Source of the DNA: Chryseobacterium sp. Tr-659 | GTDB lineage: Bacteria > Bacteroidota > Bacteroidia > Flavobacteriales > Weeksellaceae | NCBI RefSeq assembly: GCF_011752975.1 | Contig: NZ_VWWP01000004.1 | Location: forward strand, 62,001-126,000 | Length of the DNA: 64,000 nt | Reading direction: 5' to 3' | Part shown: positions 1 through 9,036 of the stretch, piece after piece | Layout: each line of letters opens with the position of its first letter | Position numbering within the stretch: position 1 is the stretch's first letter | Translations under genes and position numbers: made by a program | The notes under the pieces: generated by a model | The model's database searches: none | The model's input: the letters and a program-made list of their open reading frames with translations, nothing else | Told to the model about the DNA's origin: nothing

Positions 1-2106
1 ACTGATTCTGAGCAAAAGGCAATGATTAAAGGAGAAGTGGGTAATGATAATTATTCCAGATTATCAGCAATGTATTCTTCCGGATTAAAAAACAAATGGG
101 GAACCACGGTTTTACTTTCCCGCTGGCAGGGTGATGGTTATATCAACGGAACAAAGGGAGAAGGATATTCATGGTTTTTCTCCACAGGATTTAAACCTAA
201 TGAGAAGCACGCCTTCAATTTAATTGCAACAGGAGCTCCACAGGTACATGACACGAGAAGATCTTCTGCAACCGGAGCTAATGTAGCAACCCTTCAGCAA
301 TTTGAAACTTATGGAAGAAGATACAATCCGCAAACCGGAATGCTGAATGGTTCACAATTCAACCTAGCTCCTAACTTCTATCACAAGCCTATTGCCTCAT
401 TGAACTGGGACTGGACAATGAATGACAACCTGAAACTATCCACTGTTCTTTATGGTTCATGGGGACGCGGCGGCGGCGGTACCGGACTTAATGGTTCTAT
501 CAAAAATGGGAACGGACAAACCATGAACTTCATGAATTATGGCCCAGGCGGAGACGGAACCATCAACTGGGATATGATTTACCGCTATAACAGAGGAGGT
601 ATGGTAACAGATTATAATGGAAATACATTCCAGAAATCAACCTTTACAGCACCTGCGGGCTCCCCTACCGATTATAACGGACAATATGTAGCTACGCTGA
701 ACGGAAGCAGTGGAATTGTAAGAAAGCAAAGTATCAATGCTCATGACTGGTATGGAGTTATTGCAGACCTTAATTACAAAAAAAACAACTGGACTTTTAA
801 CGGAGGTATCGATCTTAAAACTTACAAAGGAGCACTTTATGATATTGTTACTGATATGTTAGGATCTGATGCATTATTTGTTCCTAATACAGCCAATGCT
901 CCTAAAGGATATTATATTGACCAAACTGTAAAGCCGGAACCGCTTACAAAACTTAAAGATGCTCAGAAAGTATCTATACACAACGAAGGTTTGGTAAAAT
1001 GGGCTGGAGTATACGGAATGATTGAATATAGCTCTGAAAAGCTAAGCGCTTCTGTTCAGGGATCAGTTTCTGAGCAATACTACAAAAGAATAGATTATAT
1101 GCTGTATACGCCAGGAAACCAGGAAACGAAATGGTATCATAAAACAGGTTATATTGTAAAAGGAGGCGCTAATTATAATATCGATGAACATCATAATGTA
1201 TTTTTCAATACAGGAGTGATCTCCAGACAGCCTTTATTTAATGCTTTATTCCCATCCAACCAAAATATATACAATGATGCGAAGAACGAAAGAATCTTCT
1301 CTGTAGAATTAGGATATGGATTCAAATCGCGTTATGTAGATGTGAATATCAATGCTTACAGAACGCAGTGGGACGATAGATTTATTTCAAGAACATTCAA
1401 TGCAACGGCTGCAGATATTGCAAAGTTCCCTCAGCTCAACCTTGGAAATGCCTACTTCTATAATGCACTGAATGTTGGACAGGTGCACCAGGGAGTTGAA
1501 TTGGAAGCTAAAGCAAGACCTTTTGCCAATCTTAGACTTAGAGGGATGTTATCTTTGGGTAACTGGAAATACAAAGGAAATGCAAACTTTAATATCCTTG
1601 ATGTTCAAAGCAACCAGGAAGTTTCGGGAGCTACGGGAATGATCAATATCAAAGACCTGAAGGTTGGAGATGCAGCACAGACTACAGCCAGCATCGGAGC
1701 AGATTATAATATCACCAAAGCTTTCAGTATTGATGCTAACTGGGAATATTATGATAAACTATATGCTCAGTTTAACCCAATCAACTTCCTTACTCCTGAA
1801 GCAAGAGATAAAGGCATCGTAAAGTTACCAAGCTATAATTTATTTGATGTAGGTGCTTCTTATAAGTTTACATTGGATGCTAAAAAATCTTTAACATTGA
1901 GAGCTAACGTATACAACTTATTCAACAAATATTATATTTCTGAATTAAGCTCCAATATTTTCGCAGGAGATAAAATTACAAGTGGTCCCGATGCCGGAAA
2001 AACATATCAGGAAGCTGGTAGAGTGTATCAGGGTATTGCGGATGGTAATACAGGATTCCTTGGTTTTGGAAGAACCTGGTCTGTTGCAGCTACTTTAAGG
2101 TTTTAA
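1..2106 (+). CDS. TonB-dependent receptor, C-terminal part (5' end outside window)
   Basis: The reading frame is open from base 1, so the N-terminal signal peptide, plug and first barrel strands lie outside the window. About 700 residues remain. They alternate short aromatic and polar beta-strands (for example WFFSTGFKPNEKHAFNL) and end in the barrel-type terminus SVAATLRF with a final Phe, as expected of an outer-membrane beta-barrel. The stretch ANVYNLFNKYYISEL near the end is typical of TonB-dependent receptors of Bacteroidota. Such proteins import siderophores, glycans or peptides using TonB energy. The substrate cannot be told from this part. A strong terminator follows directly, so it is the last gene of its unit. 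Confidence 0.9.
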   Translation, partial: TDSEQKAMIKGEVGNDNYSRLSAMYSSGLKNKWGTTVLLSRWQGDGYINGTKGEGYSWFFSTGFKPNEKHAFNLIATGAPQVHDTRRSSATGANVATLQQFETYGRRYNPQTGMLNGSQFNLAPNFYHKPIASLNWDWTMNDNLKLSTVLYGSWGRGGGGTGLNGSIKNGNGQTMNFMNYGPGGDGTINWDMIYRYNRGGMVTDYNGNTFQKSTFTAPAGSPTDYNGQYVATLNGSSGIVRKQSINAHDWYGVIADLNYKKNNWTFNGGIDLKTYKGALYDIVTDMLGSDALFVPNTANAPKGYYIDQTVKPEPLTKLKDAQKVSIHNEGLVKWAGVYGMIEYSSEKLSASVQGSVSEQYYKRIDYMLYTPGNQETKWYHKTGYIVKGGANYNIDEHHNVFFNTGVISRQPLFNALFPSNQNIYNDAKNERIFSVELGYGFKSRYVDVNINAYRTQWDDRFISRTFNATAADIAKFPQLNLGNAYFYNALNVGQVHQGVELEAKARPFANLRLRGMLSLGNWKYKGNANFNILDVQSNQEVSGATGMINIKDLKVGDAAQTTASIGADYNITKAFSIDANWEYYDKLYAQFNPINFLTPEARDKGIVKLPSYNLFDVGASYKFTLDAKKSLTLRANVYNLFNKYYISELSSNIFAGDKITSGPDAGKTYQEAGRVYQGIADGNTGFLGFGRTWSVAATLRF

Positions 2107-2134
2107 ATAAAATCATTTCAATAAACAATCAATT

Positions 2135-2167
2135 GAACCCATCACTTTTGATGGGTTCTTTTCTTTT
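2135..2167 (+). terminator. Rho-independent terminator after the TonB receptor
   Basis: Perfect 10-bp stem GAACCCATCA / TGATGGGTTC with a CTTT loop, followed by TTTTCTTTT. It lies 29 nt after the receptor stop codon. Confidence 0.9.
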
Positions 2168-2254
2168 GAAAAATGTTGTTGTACTCTCTCCTATTCTATA
2201 AAGAAATAAGTGGTAGATTAGACAGGACAGAAACTAAAAATCTTTTCTACTATA

Positions 2255-2893
2255 ATGGACAAAGAGACAATACATTATATCATTACTTATTTTGGTAATC
2301 TGATGACCCATGATGAAAAATTAGCATTAAGGTATCAAATATTTACCTATAAAACATCCAATAATTCTCAACTGAAAAAAGGATTGACTGATAAAGGGTT
2401 GTTCAATACTAGTCCTAAAACTGCGAGCTTACTTCAAAATGGGTTTGATGAATTTGCGCTCAATGTAGCTCAGCGAATATTGGCTGAGGTTCCGGAAAAA
2501 ATATTTTTTAATGATTGCCCGCAATGCAACAGGCTGGCTCGTACTCCTTTTGCGAAACAATGCAGATATTGTGGATATAGCTGGCGCAATCGGGTCACTA
2601 TATTTAGAATTGATAGCGTTTTTAAACTTACTAATAGAAGTTTTTATTTCCTTGGTGAGATTGCAGATGGTGAAATAAATCCGGGGCAACTCATGGATTT
2701 AGCAATATTGGGGCTTGATAAAAAGGTTAGAATTGAATCCATAGAATTTGCAGACCGATTAACCAACGGAAAACCATGGAACGGTGTTGACTTGGGAACA
2801 AATGAATTGACTGAAGGAGAACAAGAATTTTTAAAACAGAAAAATCCTATTCATTGTATCATTCCTATTATTTTATTACCTCATTATAAATAA
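2255..2893 (+). CDS. Hypothetical protein with a four-cysteine zinc ribbon
   Basis: 212 residues, no signal peptide or membrane segment, so probably cytoplasmic. The one recognisable feature is a zinc-ribbon-like knuckle pair: Cys88-x2-Cys91 and Cys103-x2-Cys106 (CPQC ... CRYC). The N-terminal 85 residues are predicted helical; the C-terminal half mixes beta and Leu/Ile-rich segments. I do not recognise a family. It stands alone between the receptor terminator and a hairpin at 2959, and is convergent with the type VI effector island, so no functional link to that island is shown. It could be a nucleic-acid-associated protein, but nothing beyond the metal site supports that. Confidence 0.65.
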   Translation: MDKETIHYIITYFGNLMTHDEKLALRYQIFTYKTSNNSQLKKGLTDKGLFNTSPKTASLLQNGFDEFALNVAQRILAEVPEKIFFNDCPQCNRLARTPFAKQCRYCGYSWRNRVTIFRIDSVFKLTNRSFYFLGEIADGEINPGQLMDLAILGLDKKVRIESIEFADRLTNGKPWNGVDLGTNELTEGEQEFLKQKNPIHCIIPIILLPHYK

Positions 2894-2958
2894 TGCTTAG
2901 TTCACTGATAATACTGAACTATTCTTTGCTAACAATTTTACCATTTCAAAATAAAGGA

Positions 2959-2985
2959 GCTGTTTCAAAATTGAAACAGCCTTTC
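2959..2985. terminator. Hairpin between convergent units
   Basis: Stem GCTGTTTC / GAAACAGC with a six-base loop, followed by CTTTCTAATT. It lies between the 212-aa gene and the decayed end of the toxin island. The T-tract is imperfect, so its termination strength is uncertain. Confidence 0.5.
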
Positions 2986-3035
2986 TAATTATTTATATTT
3001 TATAATTATATCTATTTTCTTTGAAATTTCGTGAT

Positions 3036-3235
3036 CTAAAGATTTGTTACTTCATCAATTTGAAAATCAAGACTTGTCAAAATATCCATAAACATTTTTC
3101 TCTCCTCTTTTATAAAATCTTTACTAAAATTTATATCTAAAAAAAACTTTCATCTTCAGAATAAATGTAATCTTTAAGTTTATCTCTGAGCAAATCTCTA
3201 TTACCTACAAACTTTGCTGCTATATCAATACTCAT
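3036..3235 (-). pseudogene. Small gene broken by a -1 frameshift, last gene of the toxin island
   Basis: Read on the minus strand from ATG 3235, the frame gives 32 residues (starting MSIDIAAKFVGNRDLLRDKL) and stops at 3137-3139 just after a run of eight T (eight A on the plus strand, near 3139-3146). Restoring one T to that run joins the frame to a second open stretch (LDINFSKDFIKEERK, ending DEVTNL) that stops at 3036-3038, for a 66-residue protein. It starts 28 nt after the immunity gene on the same strand, the usual place for extra or orphan immunity genes. I do not recognise the family. A sequencing error or phase variation at the homopolymer would also explain the break. Confidence 0.6.
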
Positions 3236-3263
3236 CTTTTATTTTTTGCATGATATTTAAAAT

Positions 3264-3689
3264 TTATTCCCAGTCAAAATCCTCTGCATTAGTCCAAAAT
3301 ACAACACTTGGCTTTTGTTTAGGATTTTCAAAAAACTCACTGATAATATTTACAGTCTTTTCCATATTTAAAAAAGAATTTTTAGGAACATAATTTTCAT
3401 CTCCTGCATCCACTATTTCTGAATAATCACTACCATTTGAGGAATACCATGACTGACCATTCCTTACATTTGGAATATTTTCATCATATCTGAATGAAAT
3501 GTTTTCTTTATCTACAGCTGAAAACTGCAAGATAATATTACTTTCGTCAGAAATTTCAAATTGAAGATATCCTGTATTGGAATACTCCAGATCTGTATCA
3601 TTTAGATTTTTAAACAAGTTCACAACATCACTTTTACTAAGGTTTTCGTTGTTTACCTTATCTAAAAAAGTTGTTTTAATTTCACTCAT
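3264..3689 (-). CDS. Imm1-family-like immunity protein
   Basis: 141 residues, cytoplasmic, acidic and mostly beta, lying 6 nt downstream of the deaminase effector. The order of conserved elements resembles the Imm1 family of polymorphic toxin systems: a GYLQFEI strand near residue 40, a central Tyr/Ser/Gly-rich segment (SWYSSNGSDY), a VPKNSF turn near 103, then a helix NIISEFFENPKQKPSVVFW ending in a Trp-containing strand. Imm1 proteins are known as neighbours of deaminase-type toxins and bind them to block the active site. Position and fold pattern both indicate it protects the cell from the upstream deaminase. The family match is from pattern memory, not a profile search. Confidence 0.75.
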   Translation of the reverse strand: MSEIKTTFLDKVNNENLSKSDVVNLFKNLNDTDLEYSNTGYLQFEISDESNIILQFSAVDKENISFRYDENIPNVRNGQSWYSSNGSDYSEIVDAGDENYVPKNSFLNMEKTVNIISEFFENPKQKPSVVFWTNAEDFDWE

Positions 3690-3695
3690 AGTTTA

Positions 3696-5375
3696 TTATT
3701 TTGGTAATATTACTGTTTTTCCGTTTTTACTAAAAATAGTCAATTTTTCTATACCCATTTCTTTCATCATTTCTGGTAGATATGTTTGACAATTTCCACA
3801 AGAGTATCTGTCTACGTACATGGTCATTTCTTTTGGCATACTTCCACCTAATCTTTCATAAGTTCTCATCAATGCATGCCCTTCAGCATGGAATAAAACT
3901 TGATCTTTCCCTCTACCCAATCCCAAGATTTCTTTCCATTTTCTACCTAAATTTTTCGATGAATCGCTTAGCAATGAAGAATTGATGCCAAAAATTTTCT
4001 TCCCATCCAGATCAACAAAAGCAACGGTTCCATTTCCGTCACCTATTTTAGGTACTGTTTCTCCTAGTCTTGGCATACCAGCATGTCCCCTGAAGTCATC
4101 AATTGACTCCCAAGCATCATTGTTACTATACCCATTATGCACAAGAATCCCATCTTCAGTTACATAATAGTTTTCATTATCTTCAATATCAAAATTATAA
4201 ACTTTTTCGTAATGAGGCAAGACTTCCACGCTGATAACTGTTGTATAATCCCCACCTTTTAAATGTAATAAATCTCCTGCTTTCAGGCTTCCGGCTTCTA
4301 TCCATTCATCATTACAGAAAAACCTGTGCTCAGGTGTCACACGTACGAATTCTCCAGTGGGTAATTCCAAAGAAAGCATTTGCTGGGTAAACCTTTCATG
4401 CTTTGTAAGGATAGGTTTATATTCCTGCTGTTTGGTAGTTTCGTTATATGTTAAGACGAGATCACCTTCATAAAGGTCTTCAATGTTCTTCATTCCATTC
4501 GGTGTATGAACTTTTGTTCCTGCAGGAAAACAAACCAGTGTTGCTCCTTTTGCTGCAAAAATTCCCAATACAAGACTTACTCCACTGTCTTTCAGTTTTT
4601 CAAGAACATCTTTATCACTGCTCCAGATACTGTACTGTTCATAATAAGCTCCACCAATTCCCAGTCCACGCATGGTCTTACAAAATAGTGAAGCATTTTT
4701 AAATCCTTTAAAAGTAAACTGTTCTATTAATTCTTTTCGTGCCGTATTGGCAAACTGGCGGCCAAATTCACGACCAAAAGTAGTCACTGTTTGTCGTAAT
4801 CCTGTTGCTCCTGCGGCCGAAGTCGCTCCGGCAGCACCACCTACCATCCCAACTGCTCCTCGCCCGGCAAGAAATCCAAAAGCAAAGTTGGCAACATGTC
4901 CCAGGTTGGTAAGGGCGGCACTTCCCCACGCTTCCCAAACGGTTTCTTTGGCTGTTATGGTTCCACCTTCTGCCGGACAAACCATAATGGATGAAAGGGT
5001 AAGTGTTTTATGGCCCTGTATAGCAAATTTTTGAGAGGTGTTGGTCCAGACTCTTTGGGAAGCTGCAGCTTTACATTTTATGAGTCCGATAGCAACTGCG
5101 GCCAAAATAGCAGCGGCAATAATGGCGGCAACCAGCCAGCCGGGTCCGGGAATCATGGCACAAATCCCCACAGCAATCCCAGCTACGGCTCCTGCCATAA
5201 AAGCAACATTTCCAAGACAGACAAAGTTATTGCCCTTCAGGGTATCCAGTTCTGTAGCGGCTTTGTCTCCACTGAAGGTTACAAAATCCTGACTGGTTAC
5301 CTTCATTTGTTTCGGAGCTACTCCTTTATTGCAAACCAGATAATGTTTTTCGGTAAGATACTGTTCATCTTCCAT
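3696..5375 (-). CDS. Type VI effector: PAAR-like region, Hint domain, DddA/SCP1.201-like deaminase toxin
   Basis: 559 residues in modular order. Residues 1-145 resemble the PAAR-like DUF4280 region of Bacteroidota effectors (VCPAEGGTIT at 132-141), with a hydrophobic Ala/Gly hairpin at 57-99 and a further hydrophobic stretch at about 155-190. Residues 281-414 form a Hint (pretoxin) module: CFPAGTKVHTPNG with Cys282, TPEH at 347-350, and C-terminal VHN at 412-414, where self-cleavage would free the toxin. Residues 415-559 are a cytidine-deaminase-fold toxin: zinc and proton-relay HAE at 496-498 and the CGNC pair Cys526/Cys529. The spacing and tail resemble SCP1.201/DddA enzymes, which deaminate cytosine in DNA. 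It lies 4 nt after the 268-aa gene downstream of vgrG and is followed by Imm1, so contact-dependent delivery of a DNA mutator is likely. The nucleic acid target is not shown by sequence. Confidence 0.82.
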   Translation of the reverse strand: MEDEQYLTEKHYLVCNKGVAPKQMKVTSQDFVTFSGDKAATELDTLKGNNFVCLGNVAFMAGAVAGIAVGICAMIPGPGWLVAAIIAAAILAAVAIGLIKCKAAASQRVWTNTSQKFAIQGHKTLTLSSIMVCPAEGGTITAKETVWEAWGSAALTNLGHVANFAFGFLAGRGAVGMVGGAAGATSAAGATGLRQTVTTFGREFGRQFANTARKELIEQFTFKGFKNASLFCKTMRGLGIGGAYYEQYSIWSSDKDVLEKLKDSGVSLVLGIFAAKGATLVCFPAGTKVHTPNGMKNIEDLYEGDLVLTYNETTKQQEYKPILTKHERFTQQMLSLELPTGEFVRVTPEHRFFCNDEWIEAGSLKAGDLLHLKGGDYTTVISVEVLPHYEKVYNFDIEDNENYYVTEDGILVHNGYSNNDAWESIDDFRGHAGMPRLGETVPKIGDGNGTVAFVDLDGKKIFGINSSLLSDSSKNLGRKWKEILGLGRGKDQVLFHAEGHALMRTYERLGGSMPKEMTMYVDRYSCGNCQTYLPEMMKEMGIEKLTIFSKNGKTVILPK

Positions 5376-5379
5376 AATG

Positions 5380-6186
5380 TTACAATTCTAAATGAGTATC
5401 CATATAACAGTGATAATAAAAAAATTCACCCAACTTTTCGGTAATGGTAAAATCAGATTTTAACAATATCCGGTTATCATACAGGTATTTTCCTTTTACT
5501 TGATATTCGGGATGCATAAAATTGTCTTTTGCAAATTCCCGTAACCTTCGGATCATTTTTTCGTCACGGATCATCTTTCCTTCTGCATTCCATTCATCGA
5601 AACCTTGCTCCGTCTGTCTTTCCGATACGGAAAGATTAATAGGGATTACAATGCCAGCGCCAAACCGGTCCATATCTTCTCTTTTAAGATAGCTTTTAGA
5701 TCCTTCCTGCATTGGCTCTTTTCCAAAAATATAGAAGAACTGGTAGATAAAATGGATGTAACGAATGCTTTTTATTTCCATTTCTTCATCCGTCAGTTCA
5801 TATTCTTTAGCCCGTATAATTTCATAAGCTTCAATAGGATGAGCATTTGTGAGCCATTCTTTTACCCCTTTCCATTTTTCACGGATCATATCCCCGTTAT
5901 AGATTTTGGCAATTTCTCCTTTTTTATTAATCCCGACTTCCAGAGTACTGTAGATACTGCATACTTTATTGGTCATTTCTGTGATCTGAACAATTAAGGG
6001 ATCTTCATACATTTCTAAGACATAATCAGTCTCTGTGATTTCAAAAATGTGATAATCTTCATCCGGATCTTTTCCTTTATAAATTACTGATGTTTTGATA
6101 TTGATTTTATAATTGCTGTCCAGACTGTGTACTTTGGTTTTTCCGGTAATAGCAGTATTATAGAGGTATTCTTTTCCAATCTCCAT
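5380..6186 (-). CDS. Unknown 268-aa protein between VgrG and effector (candidate effector adaptor)
   Basis: 268 residues without signal peptide or membrane segments, rich in Lys, Glu, Ile and Tyr. It starts MEIGKEYLYNTAITGKTKVH and has a beta-rich N-terminal half (to about residue 105) followed by a helical half with IHFIYQFFYIFGKEP near 145-158. It is separated by only 4 nt from vgrG upstream and 4 nt from the effector gene downstream, so the three genes are one translationally close unit. In other type VI systems this place is held by adaptors that load effectors on the VgrG spike (DUF4123, DUF2169, EagR); this protein does not resemble those. Its job as adaptor or chaperone is inferred from position only. 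Confidence 0.6.
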   Translation of the reverse strand: MEIGKEYLYNTAITGKTKVHSLDSNYKINIKTSVIYKGKDPDEDYHIFEITETDYVLEMYEDPLIVQITEMTNKVCSIYSTLEVGINKKGEIAKIYNGDMIREKWKGVKEWLTNAHPIEAYEIIRAKEYELTDEEMEIKSIRYIHFIYQFFYIFGKEPMQEGSKSYLKREDMDRFGAGIVIPINLSVSERQTEQGFDEWNAEGKMIRDEKMIRRLREFAKDNFMHPEYQVKGKYLYDNRILLKSDFTITEKLGEFFYYHCYMDTHLEL

Positions 6187-6190
6187 TCTT

Positions 6191-8320
6191 CTACTTATTA
6201 ATATTTACTTTTTTACTGTTAACTTGTACTTCATCCCCTCCTGTCATCACTACATTTTTACCACCTATTTTAGTGCTGTCTTTTCCTGAAAGATCCAGAC
6301 TTTCTTTGGCATCTACCTTTATTTCTTTTCCATTGATGGTAATTTTTCCTTCTTTATCAATAATCACAGTACTGGCTCCCACCACAATTTTAAATTCTGT
6401 ATTGGCCGTAAGGGATACTTTCCCGGTTTTATCCATCTGAAGAACCGAAGCATCAGCTACGTTAATCATATTGGTGTTTCCTGCTCTTACGGTGTTATCA
6501 TTCCCTACGTTGACTTCTTTGTTCTTATTGGCATTGGTTGTAGCATTTCCGGCTCCATCAAAGAACATATTGGCACCACCCTGATCTTTAAGATTCATAG
6601 ATCCGGCACCATTGTCATATTTCAGTTCGGCACCACTTCGGCCACTGAAACTCATCACATTGTTACCAGCACCACCACCCGCTCCAATTCCGCCATGGTA
6701 CATTCCGCCCATTACAAAAGGACGGTCCGGATGAAGATGTACAAAGTTGATAATCACCTGATCTCCTACTTCAGGAATAGACATGAAGCCACGATTCTTA
6801 CCTACTTTATCACTACTTCCCGCATCAGGTGACATCACACGGATAAACTCTGTAGTATCCTGCCCGCCTTGCCAGTCAAGCTGAACTTGTACGCGTCCTT
6901 GATTTTCAGGATCGGTGTTGGAAATTACCTTTCCGAACTGAGGTTCTGCCACAGGAACAATAAATTCCGGTCTTGGAATATATCCGGTATCAGAAGCTAT
7001 TCCCTGGAAAGATCCATCATAATACCCGCGGGCGTCCACTTCATGGGTTACCTCTATGAGCATTAATTTTGTAAAATAGGAAGTATCGTTAGTATCTGTT
7101 TTACGCATTTGAATGTCCGCAATACATCCCGGATATAGAAACGGGACTGTGGTATTTCCGGAAGTAATAAAAACCTGTGAAGCATTGCTTCCTGCTGTTC
7201 CTTTTTGAGAAGCATCAATATCCATAAAGGATGAAGCTTTAATAGGAGCAACTCTTAAAGACGGTGTCTGAAAAGTTTTTTCAGAGATTTCATAAGCTCT
7301 TTTAGCAATATCTGAAGTATGGGTTATTTTTGAACTGCCGCCTTTAAACTTTTCGTTTTTACTGCTGTTATAACCATAAAATGAAGGATTCACATGCTGA
7401 GCTTTCATTTTAATTTTAATATCAGTCAGGTTACTGCCATAGGTCAACAATACGGGTTTTTCTTGTGGTGGAAGCTGTCCGAAATGTAAAACTTCTCCAT
7501 CGTAGAAAAATTGTTCTCCATAAGCTTCCGCCATTCTTGCCAAATAATTATAATGTGTTTCTCCATATTGAGAACTGTAAGATACATTGCCATGGCGGGC
7601 ATCTACCCTGAAATCAAATTTTCCCTGCCCTAATCCTTCTTTAATGACATCATTGGCAATATTGTTTAAACTGATAGGTTTTGCCCCTCCAAAACTTTGA
7701 ATGTGAGGTGCTGCATCTAACAAGATCGTTGGACTAAAACCTGACAAAACAAGATTGCCAAGACTGCCTTTTTCCTGGCTGAATCCGACTTCTGTGATGA
7801 CCCCTACAAAGTTTCGTTCGGGTCCGCCTTCTACATCTTTATACTTGAAAACAATAGTAATCCTTTTTCCTAGAAAATTCTGAACTTCTTCAAGGTTATG
7901 ATTTTCTGCACTTCCTAAGGTATCATGGGCAAGAATAAGCTCAAACTCATGATGCTTAGTAGCACTTTGCGTAAGTTTAAAATGTTTGAAATATTTTATA
8001 GGCTTACCTTCTACATGAATATCAAGCTTTACGACACGGTTGATTCCTGCTATAGCACTCTCCGGAATACTGTCTGCATTGAATATTTTGGAAGTAGGTT
8101 GTTTTACCCAAAGCTTTTCTTTAATAATAGATGGCTCATTGGGTAATAGCGGCTGATTCAGGAATTGTTTTCCTGTATTTACCACATTGACTTTGTTATT
8201 CACTTTTGAAGCAGCTTTCTTTACTTCTTTGATCTTTTTATTGTCCTGGATTTTGTTTACAAGCCCTGTCTTGTCTGAATCTATTTCCGGCTTGGGAAGA
8301 TTATTTTGTTCCTGAAACAT
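6191..8320 (-). CDS. vgrG: Type VI secretion spike protein VgrG (Bacteroidota type)
   Basis: 709 residues. An extended Lys/Asn-rich N-terminal segment (about 1-75) precedes a gp27-like region. Residues about 480-570 form the gp5-like OB fold with the signature FGKVISNTDPENQGRVQVQL and PEVGDQVIINF, then HPDRPFVMGGMYHG. The C-terminal 130 residues are short Gly/Asn/Asp beta repeats (NVGNDNTVRAGNTN, ITINGKEIKVDAKES) of a needle-like beta-helix. VgrG trimers tip the inner tube of the contractile type VI machine and carry effectors into target cells. It heads the minus-strand unit VgrG - 268-aa protein - effector - Imm1. No other type VI structural genes lie in the window, so this is a remote effector island that relies on a core system elsewhere. 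Confidence 0.92.
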   Translation of the reverse strand: MFQEQNNLPKPEIDSDKTGLVNKIQDNKKIKEVKKAASKVNNKVNVVNTGKQFLNQPLLPNEPSIIKEKLWVKQPTSKIFNADSIPESAIAGINRVVKLDIHVEGKPIKYFKHFKLTQSATKHHEFELILAHDTLGSAENHNLEEVQNFLGKRITIVFKYKDVEGGPERNFVGVITEVGFSQEKGSLGNLVLSGFSPTILLDAAPHIQSFGGAKPISLNNIANDVIKEGLGQGKFDFRVDARHGNVSYSSQYGETHYNYLARMAEAYGEQFFYDGEVLHFGQLPPQEKPVLLTYGSNLTDIKIKMKAQHVNPSFYGYNSSKNEKFKGGSSKITHTSDIAKRAYEISEKTFQTPSLRVAPIKASSFMDIDASQKGTAGSNASQVFITSGNTTVPFLYPGCIADIQMRKTDTNDTSYFTKLMLIEVTHEVDARGYYDGSFQGIASDTGYIPRPEFIVPVAEPQFGKVISNTDPENQGRVQVQLDWQGGQDTTEFIRVMSPDAGSSDKVGKNRGFMSIPEVGDQVIINFVHLHPDRPFVMGGMYHGGIGAGGGAGNNVMSFSGRSGAELKYDNGAGSMNLKDQGGANMFFDGAGNATTNANKNKEVNVGNDNTVRAGNTNMINVADASVLQMDKTGKVSLTANTEFKIVVGASTVIIDKEGKITINGKEIKVDAKESLDLSGKDSTKIGGKNVVMTGGDEVQVNSKKVNINK

Positions 8321-8677
8321 AACATCTTTTTTTTGGTGTATGACTTAATTGGATATTCAACCTTTACAGGTGAGACTCTTCAATTCAAAGAAACAATCTA
8401 TAGTTTGCAATGGCCTCTTGAACAAGCTTTTCTATGATTGATCTGAAATGGTTGCAATTGGAATTGTCAGAAAATAATTCCACTATAAGTTAGCAATACT
8501 TAAAAAAGAGGGGGGTGATTTTGGTATTTTTTCATAAGCTTTTTCAATGATTTTGGTAATGCAATATATCACCTTAAATATTCACACCAAAATGAATTAT
8601 ACTTTATTTAAAAATTTGTAGTAGAATTACGACTTTTTGATAATGAACAAGATAACACTAATAACCAGATGTATTTA
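8321..8677. other. Intergenic stretch upstream of vgrG
   Basis: 357 AT-rich bases between the vgrG start and the remnant of a GNAT gene. The vgrG promoter should lie here, but I see no convincing TAnnTTTG element on the minus strand and no ORF or repeat. Confidence 0.4.
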
Positions 8678-8992
8678 TTAGAGGGAGTTACCTTTTCCTT
8701 GTGCTATGGGCTTCACATATAAGCGATGAATAACAATAAAAGGTATTTGTGTTTTCCAGATCAGATCATTGTATTCTTCATCACATAATTCATTAAGTGC
8801 AACATAAGCCAATATTTTGCCTTCTTCCTCATAAACAAAACCTTATCCTTTTTCAATATCTTGTATAAGTACTTTTACATTAGGATACTCCTGATCCCAT
8901 TGATCAATTCCTTCACTCAGCATATATTTTTTTACCACCTCCAAAGCTTGAACTGCCTGAAGAAAATCATCATGAATTGCTTTTCTAATCAT
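8678..8992 (-). pseudogene. GNAT acetyltransferase pseudogene (nonsense codon and lost C-terminus)
   Basis: From ATG 8992 the frame reads MIRKAIHDDFLQAVQALEVV and ends after 49 codons at a TAA (8843-8845), then continues in the same frame as GFVYEEEGKILAYVALNE and FIVIHRLYVKPIAQGKG before two stops at 8678. The second half carries the GNAT core strand and the start of the acetyl-CoA-binding Q/RxxGxG loop (AQGKG). A full GNAT of this kind needs about 60 more residues after that loop, so the C-terminus is gone too. It resembles the intact GNAT at 18121-18633 (shared QW, DI.KG.GYV, VHR). It lies 45 nt downstream of a displaced MarR 3' end, as if it once belonged to the MarR-GNAT unit now at 10456-11426. 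Confidence 0.75.
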
Positions 8993-9036
8993 GATCAGTA
9001 TTCTTTAATATTTTCGATGGATAATAAATGATCATT

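Noticed and set aside
4768..5034. Several open frames on both strands across the effector N-terminus (4448-5444 region)
   Set aside because: They are shadows of the effector gene, whose own frame carries the PAAR-like and Hint motifs; the others lack any motif and are low-complexity.
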